From NCBI RefSeq assembly GCF_023016085.1, contig NZ_JALKBF010000001.1, positions 1,922,001 through 1,986,000 on the forward strand: DNA of 64,000 bases, written 5' to 3'. The position numbers and the translations under genes are program-made. This stretch comes from Aliiroseovarius sp. F47248L (GTDB lineage Bacteria; Pseudomonadota; Alphaproteobacteria; Rhodobacterales; Rhodobacteraceae). Under the pieces are notes generated by a model that was given only the letters and a program-made list of their open reading frames with translations, had not been told where the DNA came from and made no database searches. Numbering within the stretch: the first letter of the stretch is position 1; each line of letters starts with the position of its first letter. Positions 47,941 through 58,420 of this stretch are shown here, piece after piece.

Positions 47941-49284
47941 ATGACCAACGAAGCCAATGCTATAGTTGTTCAAGAGTGGCACGACAAAGTTCCCCGCTCG
48001 ATATCCAAGCTTGTAACATTTGGGCTGCTTCTTTTGGTGATCACCTTTGGAGGTTTTGGAGCATGGGCATTTCGAGCGCCACTCGCAGCCGCTGTCATTG
48101 CTCAGGGCAGCTTCGTCGCTACCGGCCGTAACAAGATCGTTCAGCACCTCGAAGGTGGTATTATCCACGAGATTCTGGTCAGCGAAGGGGACATGATCCA
48201 AGCGGGTGATACCTTACTTACCCTTGATGAGACCGCTGCGTTGGCCAATCGCCGCGAGTTGCAAATTCGCAAGTCCAGACTAGAGGCGACAGTAGCAAGA
48301 CTTGCAGCTGAATACGGTGAACTTGATGAACTGGAGTTTTCCGAAGAGCTTACTCGCAATGCGCGGGAAGACTTTGAAATAGCGTCTATTCTGGATGGCC
48401 AAAGGTTGTCATTTAACGTCGCCCGTTCGTCGCTTAACAACGATCTTGCGCTTTTGGAGCGCAACATCAATGCGCTCCAAATCCGTATGAATGGCTACCA
48501 AATTCAACACGATTCTCACCTTGAGATGATCGAGTTGCTTGACCAGGAACACGCCGACAAAAGCAAACTGCTCGCAGGCGGTCTTATTCGCCAGTCCGAG
48601 GTTAATGCTTTGCTGCGTGCTAAAGTCGAGGCGCAAGGCCAGGTCGGGCGGCTTCAAGCTGAAGTTCATGAGAACGAACAGCTTATGCTGAAGCATAAAA
48701 CCCAGATCGAGAAGGTGCGTAGCCTGTATCGTGAAACCGCATTGGATGAACTGCAAGTCATCCAGGCCGAACTTGAAAGTGTGCGTGAGAAATACCGAAA
48801 AGCAGAGAATGTTTTAACCCGGTCCGAAGTAGTTGCCCCGGTGAGCGGCACCGTAGTGCGCTTACATTACTTTACGCCTGGTGGGGTTATCGAGACTGGG
48901 AAACCCATTGCCGAAATTTTGCCGTCAAGCGCGCCACTCATCGTCGAAACACTTATTCTTCGAACAGACGTTGATAGTGTACATCTTGGACAGGATGCCG
49001 TCGTGCGACTGACGGGGCTAAACGCACGGACAACACCAGTGCTTGATGGCACGGTCGAATATGTTTCGGCCGATGCCATTTCGGATACCGCAAACGGAGT
49101 GACACGCGAAGTTTTTGTCGCGCGCGTTTCTTTATCGCCTGAAGAACTGAACCGCGTCGCCGACTTTATCCCAACGCCTGGCATGCCAGCCGAAGTCATG
49201 ATCCAAACAGACGAGCGAACGTTCGCCCAGTATATTGCAAGGCCATTGGTCGACAGCATGACACGGGCGTTCAAAGAACAATGA
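47941..49284 (+). CDS. Type I secretion membrane-fusion protein (HlyD/PrsE family)
   Basis: 447 residues from the ATG at 47941, one base after the ATPase stop. One N-terminal membrane helix (LVTFGLLLLVITFGGFGAWA) precedes the lipoyl-like half-motif QHLEGGIIHEILVSEGDMIQ, a long coiled-coil hairpin (about 105-295) and the second half with SEVVAPVSGTVVRLHYFTPG. The C-terminal beta domain has the family signature FIPTPGMPAEVMIQTDERT. It bridges the inner-membrane ATPase and an outer-membrane channel. Confidence 0.9.
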   Translation: MTNEANAIVVQEWHDKVPRSISKLVTFGLLLLVITFGGFGAWAFRAPLAAAVIAQGSFVATGRNKIVQHLEGGIIHEILVSEGDMIQAGDTLLTLDETAALANRRELQIRKSRLEATVARLAAEYGELDELEFSEELTRNAREDFEIASILDGQRLSFNVARSSLNNDLALLERNINALQIRMNGYQIQHDSHLEMIELLDQEHADKSKLLAGGLIRQSEVNALLRAKVEAQGQVGRLQAEVHENEQLMLKHKTQIEKVRSLYRETALDELQVIQAELESVREKYRKAENVLTRSEVVAPVSGTVVRLHYFTPGGVIETGKPIAEILPSSAPLIVETLILRTDVDSVHLGQDAVVRLTGLNARTTPVLDGTVEYVSADAISDTANGVTREVFVARVSLSPEELNRVADFIPTPGMPAEVMIQTDERTFAQYIARPLVDSMTRAFKEQ

Positions 49285-49428
49285 TGGACTCTATCGCTGT
49301 ATGATTTCTTCACTGTCCGAAGCGCAAGGGACTTCCACTCAAGCTCGTAGAGGCTAGTTTGGCCACAAGTCAGCTGCAAATATTGCACCTGTGTTGCGAA
49401 AAACGAAAGAGATGGGGCGATACGACCC

Positions 49429-49450
49429 ACTATCTCCGATACGAGATAGT
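49429..49450 (+). terminator. Possible terminator after the secretion operon
   Basis: ACTATCTC / GAGATAGT form an 8-bp stem with a 6-base loop followed by TTCTT, in the gap between the fusion-protein gene and tRNA-Phe. The T-run is short and the distance from the stop is about 145 bases. Confidence 0.45.
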
Positions 49451-49477
49451 TTCTTGATACATCCCTGATGTTCAGTG

Positions 49478-49552
49478 TGGTGCCCGGGGGCGGAATCGAA
49501 CCACCGACACGAGGATTTTCAATCCACTGCTCTACCCCTGAGCTACCCGGGC
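49478..49552 (-). tRNA. tRNA-Phe (anticodon GAA)
   Basis: 75 bases with encoded CCA. The acceptor GCCCGGG pairs with CCCGGGC; the D arm is AGCTCAGGGGTAGAGC; the anticodon arm GGATTGAAAATCC carries GAA; the T arm has GGTTCGATTCC. All arms fold. Confidence 0.95.
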
Positions 49553-49632
49553 ATGGGTGAACGGTTCATCGTTCGGGTGGGCGGGTTGTAGACGGGGGGG
49601 AAAGTGGTGTCCAGAGGGAAAATGCAGGTTTC

Positions 49633-49827
49633 TCAGTGTGGGCCGTGACTTTCCGAAGGGGCGGCACGAGACAGCACTTCGGCGGCTTCCTCAAGGTCGT
49701 TGGGGTCCTCGGAAGGCACGGCATATGAGCCGTTCAACCAGCGTCCCAGATCAACATCGGCACACCGTCGCGAGCAGAAGGGGCGGTAGGTCGCGTGGGT
49801 CTTTTTCTCACAAACAGGGCAACTCAT
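49633..49827 (-). CDS. yacG: DNA gyrase inhibitor YacG (small zinc protein)
   Basis: 64 residues. The four cysteines of the family are present as CPVC (3-6) and FCSRRC, followed by [16 protein letters not shown]. YacG binds zinc and can inhibit gyrase. The start overlaps the end of the RNase E/G-like gene by 4 bases, the usual arrangement in this group. Confidence 0.9.
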   Translation of the reverse strand: MSCPVCEKKTHATYRPFCSRRCADVDLGRWLNGSYAVPSEDPNDLEEAAEVLSRAAPSESHGPH

Positions 49828-50867
49828 TTAAGGCCCTCCAGACAGGTGCGCAGGCTCATCCGCTCCCGCTTTCGCTGAAGCTCAAAGTTGCCCAGCGTGG
49901 TCCAGCCAACCAGCGATGTCTCAATCCCATCGGCGCGAAAGGCGGTACGCAGCGCTTGTTCGATCTGGCGCCGATCCTTCTTGGGGCTGGGTGCAAAATC
50001 GACGACGATCTGCCCGCCAAGACCCCGGCACCGTAAGGCACGCGGTAGTGCTTGGGCCGTCGCGATATTGGCTTTCAGACCCGCTGCCGGGCTGGTGTCA
50101 CCTCCGGTATTCACATCCACAGCCACCAAGGCACGGGTGGGTTCGACAAAGGCAAAAGCACCACCGGATAGTGGCACCCGAGCACTGAGGACTTCATTGA
50201 TCAAATCGACAACGCCGTGGCGGTCAAACGCTCCTTCGCGATCGTCCAACTGATCAGGCGTCGCCCATTCCCGCCAAGCCTGATGATGGGGATCAGCCCC
50301 ATCAAGCAGCAGTTCGGGCGCTTGCCCTTCTGCATCCGCACGCACAGTCCGCGACAACTCCAGCATTTGCGAGATATCGTCAGCAATCTCATCATCCGCA
50401 CCGGTAACGGCGACCGAACGCAGGATCAAACCCTCATCCGCGCCATCCATCACCTCATGTGCGATGTCCAACAGGCGCACACGTTCTTCGTCTTCTCGTA
50501 TTGCGCGGCTGACGTTGATACCGGGTGCATCCGGAGTCACGATTGCAAATCGGCTTTTGAACAACAGCTTCTGCGTTACAGGAATGGCTTTCCCACCCTC
50601 GGCAAATCCAGTGACCTGCACCAGAATGGGTTGGCCGGGCTTCAACCCCTTGCCTTGACGCAAAAACCCTGTTTCCCCGTCCGGCAGACGCAACATCATG
50701 CCCCCCTGCCCTTTCAACGGGCGGTCGCAGATCGCGCGGAAGGTCGCACCTGGCAACGTCACACTATCAGGCGGTTCGATCAGCAGATCTTCCAGCCGTC
50801 CATCGACGATATGAGCCGCAGCCAGTCGCCCTTTGTAGCGATCAAGCGCAATCACGCTGCCCTTCAT
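49824..50867 (-). CDS. Ribonuclease E/G family protein (short form)
   Basis: 347 residues from the ATG at 50867. The two catalytic metal-binding aspartates lie in [17 protein letters not shown] and [16 protein letters not shown]. The N-terminal S1-like part is rudimentary, and the zinc-link and scaffold parts of RNase E are missing, so it is closer to a compact RNase G-like protein. It is expected to act on RNA 5' ends or rRNA precursors. Its start overlaps maf by 4 bases. Confidence 0.85.
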   Translation of the reverse strand: MKGSVIALDRYKGRLAAAHIVDGRLEDLLIEPPDSVTLPGATFRAICDRPLKGQGGMMLRLPDGETGFLRQGKGLKPGQPILVQVTGFAEGGKAIPVTQKLLFKSRFAIVTPDAPGINVSRAIREDEERVRLLDIAHEVMDGADEGLILRSVAVTGADDEIADDISQMLELSRTVRADAEGQAPELLLDGADPHHQAWREWATPDQLDDREGAFDRHGVVDLINEVLSARVPLSGGAFAFVEPTRALVAVDVNTGGDTSPAAGLKANIATAQALPRALRCRGLGGQIVVDFAPSPKKDRRQIEQALRTAFRADGIETSLVGWTTLGNFELQRKRERMSLRTCLEGLK

Positions 50868-51451
50868 GTGCGCTCTCCATAGATCGGGTATCCTGCCGCC
50901 ACTAACAGGTTTGCGGTTTCGGCGACGGGCAGGCCAACAACTGCCGTGTAACTGCCCTGAAGCCATGTTACGAAGGCACCGGCTGGCCCTTGGATGGCAT
51001 AGGCCCCCGCCTTGCCACGCCAGTCGTCAGACGCAAGATAGGCGTTTAACTCAACATCCGACAGCCGTTTGAATTTCACGGTGGTCACCACATCGCGCGC
51101 CCATGTCTGGTGGGTATTGCGCACAGCGACAGATGTAATGACCCGGTGACGGCGCCCGGACAAGGCCAGCAGAAACGCGGCGGCCTGCCCCGCGTCCTCG
51201 GGCTTGCCCATGATGCGACGGCCCAGCGCGACGGTGGTGTCGGCACACAGAACGACCTCGTCATCGGCGACAGCCATCGCGGCCGCTTTTGCAGCGGCAA
51301 TCCGGCGGCAATAGGCCAGCGGCCGTTCACCCGCGATAGGCGTTTCGTCCACGTCAGGCGGGCGAACATCATCCGCAACAAGGCCGAGCTGCCCCAGCAA
51401 CTCGGCCCGTCTTGGGCTGCCTGAGCCCAGAATCAGCTTGGGGCGAGTCAT
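50864..51451 (-). CDS. maf: Maf-like nucleoside triphosphate pyrophosphatase
   Basis: 195 residues. The family signature [19 protein letters not shown] opens the protein, followed by [39 protein letters not shown] and the IQGPAGAFV segment near the end. It hydrolyses dTTP/UTP or modified nucleotides to monophosphates (house-cleaning). It lies between infA and the RNase E/G-like gene in the same direction. Confidence 0.92.
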   Translation of the reverse strand: MTRPKLILGSGSPRRAELLGQLGLVADDVRPPDVDETPIAGERPLAYCRRIAAAKAAAMAVADDEVVLCADTTVALGRRIMGKPEDAGQAAAFLLALSGRRHRVITSVAVRNTHQTWARDVVTTVKFKRLSDVELNAYLASDDWRGKAGAYAIQGPAGAFVTWLQGSYTAVVGLPVAETANLLVAAGYPIYGERT

Positions 51452-51465
51452 GCCCGGCAGACCGC

Positions 51466-51684
51466 TTACTTGAAGCGGTAGTTGATCCGACCCTTGGTCA
51501 GATCATAGGGGGTCATTTCGACCTGCACCTTGTCGCCTGCCAGAACGCGAATGCGGTTTTTGCGCATCTTTCCTGCCGTATGAGCGATAATCGTATGGCC
51601 GTTTTCCAGCTCGACCAGGAATGTCGCATTCGGCAGGAGTTCCTTCACGACACCGGGGAATTCGAGCAGTTCTTCCTTGGCCAT
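51466..51684 (-). CDS. infA: Translation initiation factor IF-1
   Basis: 72 residues from the ATG at 51684 (a longer frame upstream is not needed). It is a near-canonical IF-1 with [40 protein letters not shown] and the conserved end [11 protein letters not shown]. It binds the ribosomal A site of the small subunit during initiation. Confidence 0.97.
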   Translation of the reverse strand: MAKEELLEFPGVVKELLPNATFLVELENGHTIIAHTAGKMRKNRIRVLAGDKVQVEMTPYDLTKGRINYRFK

Positions 51685-51777
51685 GTTCACTCCTGTATTT
51701 TCACTCACCCGTCGTGAGCGCCTACTAAATGGGGCCAAACTTTCAGATTTTCAAGGGAAATCCGGCTTGCCAGGCGA

Positions 51778-52254
51778 TTAGTCCTCGGTTTCATCATCTT
51801 GCGGCTGTGGTGGGCCAAAGCGATCAAGGATATGACCGCGAATTTGATCACGGGTTTGGCGATAAGCGGCCAACTTCTCGTCCCGACGTGTGCCAAGCCC
51901 TGAGGGATCAAGAATCGGCCAGTATTCGACCTCCAGATGGAACAGCCGTGTCAGTTCCAACGCGCGCCGCTGACTTGCTGGTGACAAAGCCACAACAAGA
52001 TCAAAGCTGGACAAATCATCTCCCCATTCTTCCATCTGGTCAAAGCTGCGCACCCGGTGATTGGTCAGGGTGATCCCCAACTCCTGACAGACCGATACAG
52101 AAAATCCGTCGATATCCATATCACTGTGAACACCAGCGGATTGGACATAAATATCATGTCCATAAAAGGCTTTCATCATCCCCTCGGCCATGGGCGAACG
52201 CACAGCATTGTGGTCGCAACAGAACAGCACCGATTGGGGGCGATCCTCGGACAT
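51778..52254 (-). CDS. Low-molecular-weight protein tyrosine phosphatase / ArsC-like
   Basis: 158 residues. The P-loop CX5R appears as CDHNAVR in VLFCCDHNAVRSPMAEGMMK. The family includes tyrosine phosphatases and thioredoxin-type arsenate reductases; no arsenic genes are near. It follows UPF0262 by 2 bases in an apparent operon. Confidence 0.85.
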   Translation of the reverse strand: MSEDRPQSVLFCCDHNAVRSPMAEGMMKAFYGHDIYVQSAGVHSDMDIDGFSVSVCQELGITLTNHRVRSFDQMEEWGDDLSSFDLVVALSPASQRRALELTRLFHLEVEYWPILDPSGLGTRRDEKLAAYRQTRDQIRGHILDRFGPPQPQDDETED

Positions 52255-52256
52255 GC

Positions 52257-52739
52257 TTAGCCCCAGTGCAGGACACAGATCAGGGTGAACAGCCGACGCG
52301 CCGTGTCGATATCAACGATGGCTTTGCCCTCAAGCCGTTCCTGCAACACCCGCGCGCCTTCGTTATGAATGCCCCGCCGGGCCATGTCGATGGCCTCAAT
52401 CTGACTTGGTGGTAACTTCTTTACGGCGTCAAAATAGCTTTCGCAGATCGCGAAATAGTCTTTCACCACCTGACGAAACGGGCCAAGGGACAGGTGGAAC
52501 TCGGCGGCGGGATTGCCATTCTCTGTCTTGGCTTCCACGACCAGACGTTTCTCGCGAATGGACAAGCCCAGATCATACGGGCCATCCGGCGGGGTCTGAT
52601 CATCCCGACCGGTCAGCTCGAAGCTGTTATCTTCCAGAAGGTCGAAGATGGCTACCTTGCGTTCCTGTTCAATCGCGGGTGTGGGTGCGGCTAGACCGCT
52701 GTCGTCGATCAGGATGTCGTTGATACGGTTTGTGGTCAT
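52257..52739 (-). CDS. UPF0262 family protein
   Basis: 160 residues from the ATG at 52739. It contains the UPF0262 features PYDLGLSIREKRLVVEAKTE, LSLGPFRQVVKDYFAICESY and ARRGIHNEGARVLQERL, ending with LFTLICVLHWG. The family is almost confined to alphaproteobacteria and its function is unknown. It is placed between hisD and the phosphatase gene, as in other Rhodobacterales. Confidence 0.9.
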   Translation of the reverse strand: MTTNRINDILIDDSGLAAPTPAIEQERKVAIFDLLEDNSFELTGRDDQTPPDGPYDLGLSIREKRLVVEAKTENGNPAAEFHLSLGPFRQVVKDYFAICESYFDAVKKLPPSQIEAIDMARRGIHNEGARVLQERLEGKAIVDIDTARRLFTLICVLHWG

Positions 52740-52756
52740 ATTGGGCACTCTGAGGG

Positions 52757-54058
52757 TCAATCGTTAAGGGCGTCAAGCCGTGCGCGCACGGACAAACCGT
52801 GTGCTTCAAGGCTTTCGGAATTGGCAAGCGTTTCGGCCGCGGGGCCAATGGCGGACAGCGCCGCAGGGGTCATGCGTGCTAGAGTGGTGCGTTTCAGAAA
52901 ATCCATTACTGACAAGCCAGAGCTGAACCGGGCGGACCGTGCGGTGGGCAGAACGTGGTTCGGGCCGCCGACATAGTCGCCAATGGCTTCGGGCGTCCAT
53001 TGGCCAAGGAAAATCGCGCCGGCATGGATACACTTGGCCGAAATGGCATCGGGGTCGGCGACGCATAGTTCAAGATGTTCGGGCGCGATCCGATTGGACA
53101 GCGCGGCAGCTTCGTCTAGGTCCGCGACGGTGATCACAGCACCGAAATCACGCCAGCTTGCGTCTGCGATCTTGCGTCGTCCCAATGTTTCAAGCCGTTT
53201 GTCCACCGCCTCGGCCACCTTTCGACCAAAGCCCTCATCGGTGGTGATCAGCAAGGACTGCGCGCTTTCGTCATGTTCGGCCTGGCTCATCAGATCCAGC
53301 GCCAGCCAATCGGGATCATTGTCGGCGTCCGCAATCACCAAAATCTCGGACGGGCCGGCAATCATGTCGATGCCTACCTTGCCGAACACCCGGCGTTTGG
53401 CGGCGGCAACAAAAGCGTTGCCCGGTCCGGTGATCTTGTCCACCGGCGCAATCGTTTCCGTGCCATAAGCCAGCGCAGCCACGGCTTGTGCACCCCCGAT
53501 GCGATAGACTTCATCCACGCCCGCAATACGCGCCGCTAGAAGCACCAGCGGGTTGGCGACGCCGTCCGGTGTCGGCACTGTAATCGCAAGCCGTTCCACC
53601 CCTGCCACCTTGGCCGGGATTGCATTCATCAAGACCGAGGACGGATAGCTCGCCAAACCACCGGGCACATAAAGCCCTGCAGCAGACACCGCAGACCAGC
53701 GCCAACCAAGTTCTGCCCCGACTTCATCTGTCCAACGGTCATCACTTGGCATCTGGCGCACGTGATAGGCGCGGATGCGACCAGCGGCCAGTTCCAACGC
53801 GGCACGGTCTGCTTCCGAAACTCTAGCGCATTCTGCTTCGATCTCTTCCGGTGAATACCGTAGAGTGGCGGGCGTCAGGTCTAGCCGGTCGAACTTCGAG
53901 GTCAGATCGATCACCGCCTCATCCCCACGGGCGCGCACGTCTGCGATGATGCCAGCCACGATGTCATCGACTTCCGGGCTATCTTCGCGTTTCATCGAAA
54001 GCAGGTCGACAAATCGCGCCTCGAAGTCAGCGTCTTTGGAGTTCAGAAACTGGGGCAT
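52757..54058 (-). CDS. hisD: Histidinol dehydrogenase
   Basis: 433 residues, the normal length. Signatures include YVPGGLASYPSSVLMNAIPA, KITGPGNAFVAAAKRRVFG, IDMIAGPSEILVIAD, MSQAEHDESAQSLLI and GPNHVLPTARSARFSSGLSV. The zinc and catalytic His/Glu residues of the family are in these blocks. It oxidises L-histidinol to L-histidine with two NAD+. Four bases separate it from the DUF2948 gene. Confidence 0.95.
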   Translation of the reverse strand: MPQFLNSKDADFEARFVDLLSMKREDSPEVDDIVAGIIADVRARGDEAVIDLTSKFDRLDLTPATLRYSPEEIEAECARVSEADRAALELAAGRIRAYHVRQMPSDDRWTDEVGAELGWRWSAVSAAGLYVPGGLASYPSSVLMNAIPAKVAGVERLAITVPTPDGVANPLVLLAARIAGVDEVYRIGGAQAVAALAYGTETIAPVDKITGPGNAFVAAAKRRVFGKVGIDMIAGPSEILVIADADNDPDWLALDLMSQAEHDESAQSLLITTDEGFGRKVAEAVDKRLETLGRRKIADASWRDFGAVITVADLDEAAALSNRIAPEHLELCVADPDAISAKCIHAGAIFLGQWTPEAIGDYVGGPNHVLPTARSARFSSGLSVMDFLKRTTLARMTPAALSAIGPAAETLANSESLEAHGLSVRARLDALND

Positions 54059-54061
54059 AAG

Positions 54062-54550
54062 TTATTCCGGATGTTCGGGCGTGTGACGCGATGGCGCGAT
54101 GTAGGGACGGGTGACGTCCTGAAGGGTGACATCCAATGCTTCAACCTCCAGCGCAATCGCTCCGTCGCCCGCCAAAACCAGTTCCAATCGTCCCATTCCG
54201 TCTTTACCCGCATTAAAGGACAGAGACAAAAGCGACAAAATCAAATCCTTTTCACCGCGGTTCACGCCCTGGCTTTGCACTTTTAGAACATCCGCGATAG
54301 AAAGCACCGTTTGAACGCGCTCGACCGGTCGCCCTTTTCTTTTAGCGGCTGGCGCGTCCTCCCACCGGAAACGATTCAGCAGAAGTGCAAAGCGTCGATG
54401 GCGCGCATCCCACGCGATTTCCGATGCTGGGAATACTGCATCCTGCACCAGCGTGCTGATCACCTGCAGGTCATCCTCGTCCATCGCAATCAGGCGAAGT
54501 GGGGCCTCTGCCCCGTCTTCGAACCGTGCGTCCTGGTTTGTATCGCTCAT
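54062..54550 (-). CDS. DUF2948 family protein
   Basis: 162 residues. It has the family pattern [36 protein letters not shown] and a conserved [14 protein letters not shown] block. Function unknown; it lies between murA and hisD in the same operon in Rhodobacterales. It overlaps murA by 4 bases. Confidence 0.88.
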   Translation of the reverse strand: MSDTNQDARFEDGAEAPLRLIAMDEDDLQVISTLVQDAVFPASEIAWDARHRRFALLLNRFRWEDAPAAKRKGRPVERVQTVLSIADVLKVQSQGVNRGEKDLILSLLSLSFNAGKDGMGRLELVLAGDGAIALEVEALDVTLQDVTRPYIAPSRHTPEHPE

Positions 54551-55812
54551 TCTTTGATCCGTTCAATTTTGGCCCCGATCGAGGACAGCTTACGCACAAC
54601 TTTCTCATACCCTCGATCAAGGTGATAGACGCGACTGACCACCGTTTCGCCCTCTGCAGCCATCCCGGCAAGGATCAGCGACACGGAAGCCCGCAAATCG
54701 GTCGCCATGACCGGTGCGCCTTTCAACTTCTTGACCCCATGCACGGTCGCCGTGCCGCCATGCACTTCGATATTCGCACCCATTCGCGTCAATTCAGGCG
54801 CGTGCATAAAGCGGTTTTCAAAGATGGTCTCGTGCAGGACGGATGTGCCGTCGGCAGTGCAGAGCATTGCCATCATCTGGGCTTGCAAATCGGTCGGGAA
54901 GCCGGGGAAAGGTTCGGTGGTCACGTCGATCGCCGACACTCGCCCGTTTTTGCGCGCGACCTTCAGTCCCCGCTCGGTCTCTTCAACCTGTATGCCCGCC
55001 GCATCCAGTTTTTCGACAAAACTTTTTACAAGATCGATGCGTCCGCCAAGACATTCAACCTCGCCACCAGCTATCGCCGGGGCTAGCATATAGGTGCCCA
55101 GTTCGATCCGGTCTGTGACGACGGGGTGCGTTGCCCCGTGCAGGCGGTCCACGCCCTGAACGACGATCTCGGACGTACCGTCGCCGTCGATCTGCGCCCC
55201 CATCTTGCGCAGGCAATCCGCCAGATCCACAATCTCTGGCTCGCGCGCGGCGTTGCGAATGAAGGTCGTGCCTTTGGCCAGCGTCGCCGCCATCAGGATG
55301 TTTTCCGTTGCCCCGACCGACGCAAATGCCAGTTCGATCTCGGCCCCCTTTAGACCACGCGGTGCTTTGGCGTGCAGATAGCCATCTTTCAACTCAATCT
55401 CGGCGCCCAGCTTTTCCAGTCCGAAAATATGCAAGTCCATCGGACGCGCGCCGATTGCACAGCCCCCCGGCAGCGACACCACGGCATGGCCCAACCGCGC
55501 CAGCATCGGGCCCAACACAAGGTTCGACGCGCGCATTTTGCGCACGATGTCATAATCTGCCACGTGGTTGTTGATGTCATGCGACGACATCGCCAGGACC
55601 TGCCCATCCTGCATGGATGTCGCCTCGGCCCCCAGCGATGCCAGCAATTCGGTCATCGTTTTGATATCCGACAGACGCGGCGCGTTTGTCAGCGTCAAGG
55701 GTTCCTCGGACAACAGCGTTGCCGGCATCAGCGTCAGACACGCGTTCTTCGCCCCCGCAATGGGTATTTCGCCGTGCAGTTCACCACCACCGGTCACAAC
55801 TATCGAATCCAT
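54547..55812 (-). CDS. murA: UDP-N-acetylglucosamine 1-carboxyvinyltransferase
   Basis: 421 residues. The N-terminus reads [22 protein letters not shown]; the active-site Cys lies in [20 protein letters not shown], so the enzyme should be fosfomycin-sensitive in type. Other blocks are [20 protein letters not shown] and [20 protein letters not shown]. It performs the first committed step of peptidoglycan synthesis in the cytoplasm. Confidence 0.96.
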   Translation of the reverse strand: MDSIVVTGGGELHGEIPIAGAKNACLTLMPATLLSEEPLTLTNAPRLSDIKTMTELLASLGAEATSMQDGQVLAMSSHDINNHVADYDIVRKMRASNLVLGPMLARLGHAVVSLPGGCAIGARPMDLHIFGLEKLGAEIELKDGYLHAKAPRGLKGAEIELAFASVGATENILMAATLAKGTTFIRNAAREPEIVDLADCLRKMGAQIDGDGTSEIVVQGVDRLHGATHPVVTDRIELGTYMLAPAIAGGEVECLGGRIDLVKSFVEKLDAAGIQVEETERGLKVARKNGRVSAIDVTTEPFPGFPTDLQAQMMAMLCTADGTSVLHETIFENRFMHAPELTRMGANIEVHGGTATVHGVKKLKGAPVMATDLRASVSLILAGMAAEGETVVSRVYHLDRGYEKVVRKLSSIGAKIERIKE

Positions 55813-55825
55813 CTGCCCGCCTTTT

Positions 55826-55987
55826 CTATTGGTCTTTTTCTGTTCGCGACCGATCAGCCCCGTTGTCCGCCCGTGCGCGCGCCTGTGATTTGCGCCGTGC
55901 CATGTTGGCCTTCAGCGCAGCTTTCAGCCGCTTGTCACGATCCGCCCCTTTTTTTGGGGGTTTTTGGGGTGTCTTCTTACGCTCCAT
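55826..55987 (-). CDS. Small basic protein upstream of murA
   Basis: 53 residues: [20 protein letters not shown], then [20 protein letters not shown] and an acidic-basic end. A short Lys/Arg-rich frame of this kind ahead of murA fits small conserved proteins annotated in related genomes. It ends 13 bases before the murA start, and a GGATATGG stretch surrounds its ATG. Function unknown; possibly RNA-binding given the charge. Confidence 0.6.
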   Translation of the reverse strand: MERKKTPQKPPKKGADRDKRLKAALKANMARRKSQARARADNGADRSRTEKDQ

Positions 55988-56077
55988 ATCCCCTTCTGTA
56001 ACGCAGGTTCAAAAAAGGGTCCAGAATGCGCTTGCGTCGCGCTCGGATTAGAGCTAATCAGCCGCCCACGACAGGAC

Positions 56078-56152
<75 letters not shown>

Positions 56153-56473
56153 TGTTTCCATCTAAAAATCAATGATCTACCTTTTGGGCGCGGGTGAATG
56201 GCCTCGGGCGATCCACTAATGTTTCTTGAGTTCTGTCTGCGAATTCTGCGCTCAAACGTACACCCAATTCCCAGCGTTCGCTGCAGTTTCTATTGAATCC
56301 TCGCTTCAGCCCCCCCAAACCCATCATCACCACCCATTTGCGCTAATTGGCAAAGCGCCCTAGGCCGTTGAAGAGGTGCAGCACACCGTCTGTTTACTCA
56401 TGTTAAACGACCCGCTAGTTTTTGGCACGGGCTTCGATCTGCTGAAGTCATTACGATATCGAGCGAGTTCTTC
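56153..56473. other. Intergenic region after tRNA-Thr
   Basis: 321 bases with no recognisable gene; contains the upstream region of the glycosyltransferase fusion gene. Confidence 0.5.
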
Positions 56474-58420
56474 ATGGTTGATGCCCCCTCCATTCAAACA
56501 AAGTCCGATAGCCCACACCCGAAAGTGGTTGCGACCATCAATGGGGTTGATGTCCTTAAGGCACCTCATCTGAAGCCTGCGATCCTGCGCCGAATCCGCA
56601 GCGGTGAATATGAACGCCCAGAGGTCGAGTTCGGACTTGCCAATCTGAGGCCGGGTGATCGAATCCTTGAGTTGGGTGCGGGCTCGGGCATTGTTGGGTC
56701 CGTGTTCGCCAAGAACATCCGGGACATTGAACTACGATCATTTGAAGCCAATCCGGACCTAATCGAACATATTCGCATGATCTATGCGCATAATCAGTTG
56801 GATGCGGTCGCATCGGTCACGAACAGGATCGTGGTGACTGGACAGGACCAGCCGGACCATATGGATTTTCACGTTCGGACCAATTTCCTGGGATCACGCT
56901 TGTCCGGGGAAAACAACGAACCCGAAGCGCGTCGGATCAGGGTCGAAACCAGACACTATGACGATATTTCAAATGACTTCCCTCACAATGTCCTAATCAT
57001 GGATATTGAGGGTGGTGAACTGGATTTCCTGACCGGAGCCAACCTTTCTGATGTTGAGTTGGTCATGCTTGAATTGCACCCGAAGGTCTATGGCTTGGAA
57101 GGTCGAAAACAGATTTTCACGCTGTTGAAAGCCAAGGGATTTGAGCTGGATCGCACGACATCCAAAGGGCAGGTGGCGTCATTCAAGCGGCCCGAAAGGT
57201 TGAAGCTCCAACCTGATTATTCACAGATCAGCAGTGGACCAACTCAGCAGCAAAGCTATGACCTCGACCCCCACAGGGCTCTGGCAGAAGGTATCATTAC
57301 GAAAAAGAACGCCGTGCTTGCCAAGACGCCCCGAAGCCAGGGTCATCAGATTGCCGCGTCGGTTTTTGATCAGCATCGCAATCAGGTGCCTGAAGCGACC
57401 TGCTGGTTAACTCACCAAAAGCCGGCCACGACCTTTCGTTCTCATCCACGGCGCAACAGGATCAAGACACTGGAAGGGACTTGGTTGTTTGGTGGGCGTT
57501 TCAACCCACACTTCGGGCATTTTCTGACGGAAACCTTCGCTCGGTTGTGGGCATTGGACCACGTTTCGCATCCGCTTGATGGTGTGCTTTTCTTCCCGAC
57601 CTACAACGATCACAAGGACAGCGCGGCCGGTATGTTTTCGAACCTGTCAAAGGTGATGGATGTCGACGTCAAGTTCAAGATTTGCGACGAGTTTTACCGC
57701 GTGGAAAAACTTGTCATTCCGCCACAGGGAAACGGGCTTGGGCGGCTTATGCTATCTTCCCCCGAGATGCGCGAGTTCATCAAAAGGCATATCAGACGCG
57801 ATTTCGAGCCGACGCCGCATAGAAAACTCTACATCTCTCGGTCTGGTCAGTTTGACAAGTTGGGCCGCATTTTCCTGGGGGAACACACCCTGGAAACGCT
57901 CTTGCAAGACGAGGGGTATACGATCTTCCATCCTCAAGATCATTCTTGGGAGGATCAGTTGCGTCACTACATGTCGGCAACGCATATCCTTGGTCCGGAT
58001 GGAAGCCCGTTTCATTTGGTTAATTTCACGGGGCGTTCTGATCTATCTGTTGGTGTCGTCCAGCGTCGTCCGGGACATGATGCCAGGCACATGGCGCAAC
58101 AAGGGCGGCTTTATGGGGTGAACAACACCGTGGCGATCTCGCATCTTGGGCGGTTCTGGGCACGGTCCGGCGATCGACGTGCGGGATTCACGTTGGTCAG
58201 TGAACTTCGTTTGGCACCATTGTGTGAAGACCTGAAATCACGTGGTTTCATCAGCCTAAAAGCTGACTGGCAAAACCTGAGTGACGCAGAGTTGCAGGCG
58301 TCACTTCAATCCATCGCCGAAGCGACCCAGGCCGACTTCAGACCTGTTTCAAATGCGAACGAGTCTTTGGCGAGCTTTCCTCAGCTTGCCGCACCCGGTC
58401 AACCCACTGTGTTCATGTGA
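56474..58420 (+). CDS. FkbM-type methyltransferase fused to DUF563/GT61 glycosyltransferase
   Basis: 648 residues. Residues about 50-250 form a SAM-dependent methyltransferase of FkbM type: RILELGAGSGIVG (63-75), SFEANPDLIEHIRMIYAHNQ, NVLIMDIEGGELDFLTG and VMLELHPKVYGL. Residues about 330-560 match DUF563/GT61 glycosyltransferases: WLFGGRFNPHFGHFLTETFA, the RKLYISRSGQ box and the LGPDGSPFHLVNF segment. The linker is Gln/Ser-rich. The protein probably modifies a capsule or other surface polysaccharide in the cytoplasm. No other polysaccharide genes are adjacent. The ribosome-binding site is weak and the exact start uncertain. Confidence 0.8.
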   Translation: MVDAPSIQTKSDSPHPKVVATINGVDVLKAPHLKPAILRRIRSGEYERPEVEFGLANLRPGDRILELGAGSGIVGSVFAKNIRDIELRSFEANPDLIEHIRMIYAHNQLDAVASVTNRIVVTGQDQPDHMDFHVRTNFLGSRLSGENNEPEARRIRVETRHYDDISNDFPHNVLIMDIEGGELDFLTGANLSDVELVMLELHPKVYGLEGRKQIFTLLKAKGFELDRTTSKGQVASFKRPERLKLQPDYSQISSGPTQQQSYDLDPHRALAEGIITKKNAVLAKTPRSQGHQIAASVFDQHRNQVPEATCWLTHQKPATTFRSHPRRNRIKTLEGTWLFGGRFNPHFGHFLTETFARLWALDHVSHPLDGVLFFPTYNDHKDSAAGMFSNLSKVMDVDVKFKICDEFYRVEKLVIPPQGNGLGRLMLSSPEMREFIKRHIRRDFEPTPHRKLYISRSGQFDKLGRIFLGEHTLETLLQDEGYTIFHPQDHSWEDQLRHYMSATHILGPDGSPFHLVNFTGRSDLSVGVVQRRPGHDARHMAQQGRLYGVNNTVAISHLGRFWARSGDRRAGFTLVSELRLAPLCEDLKSRGFISLKADWQNLSDAELQASLQSIAEATQADFRPVSNANESLASFPQLAAPGQPTVFM

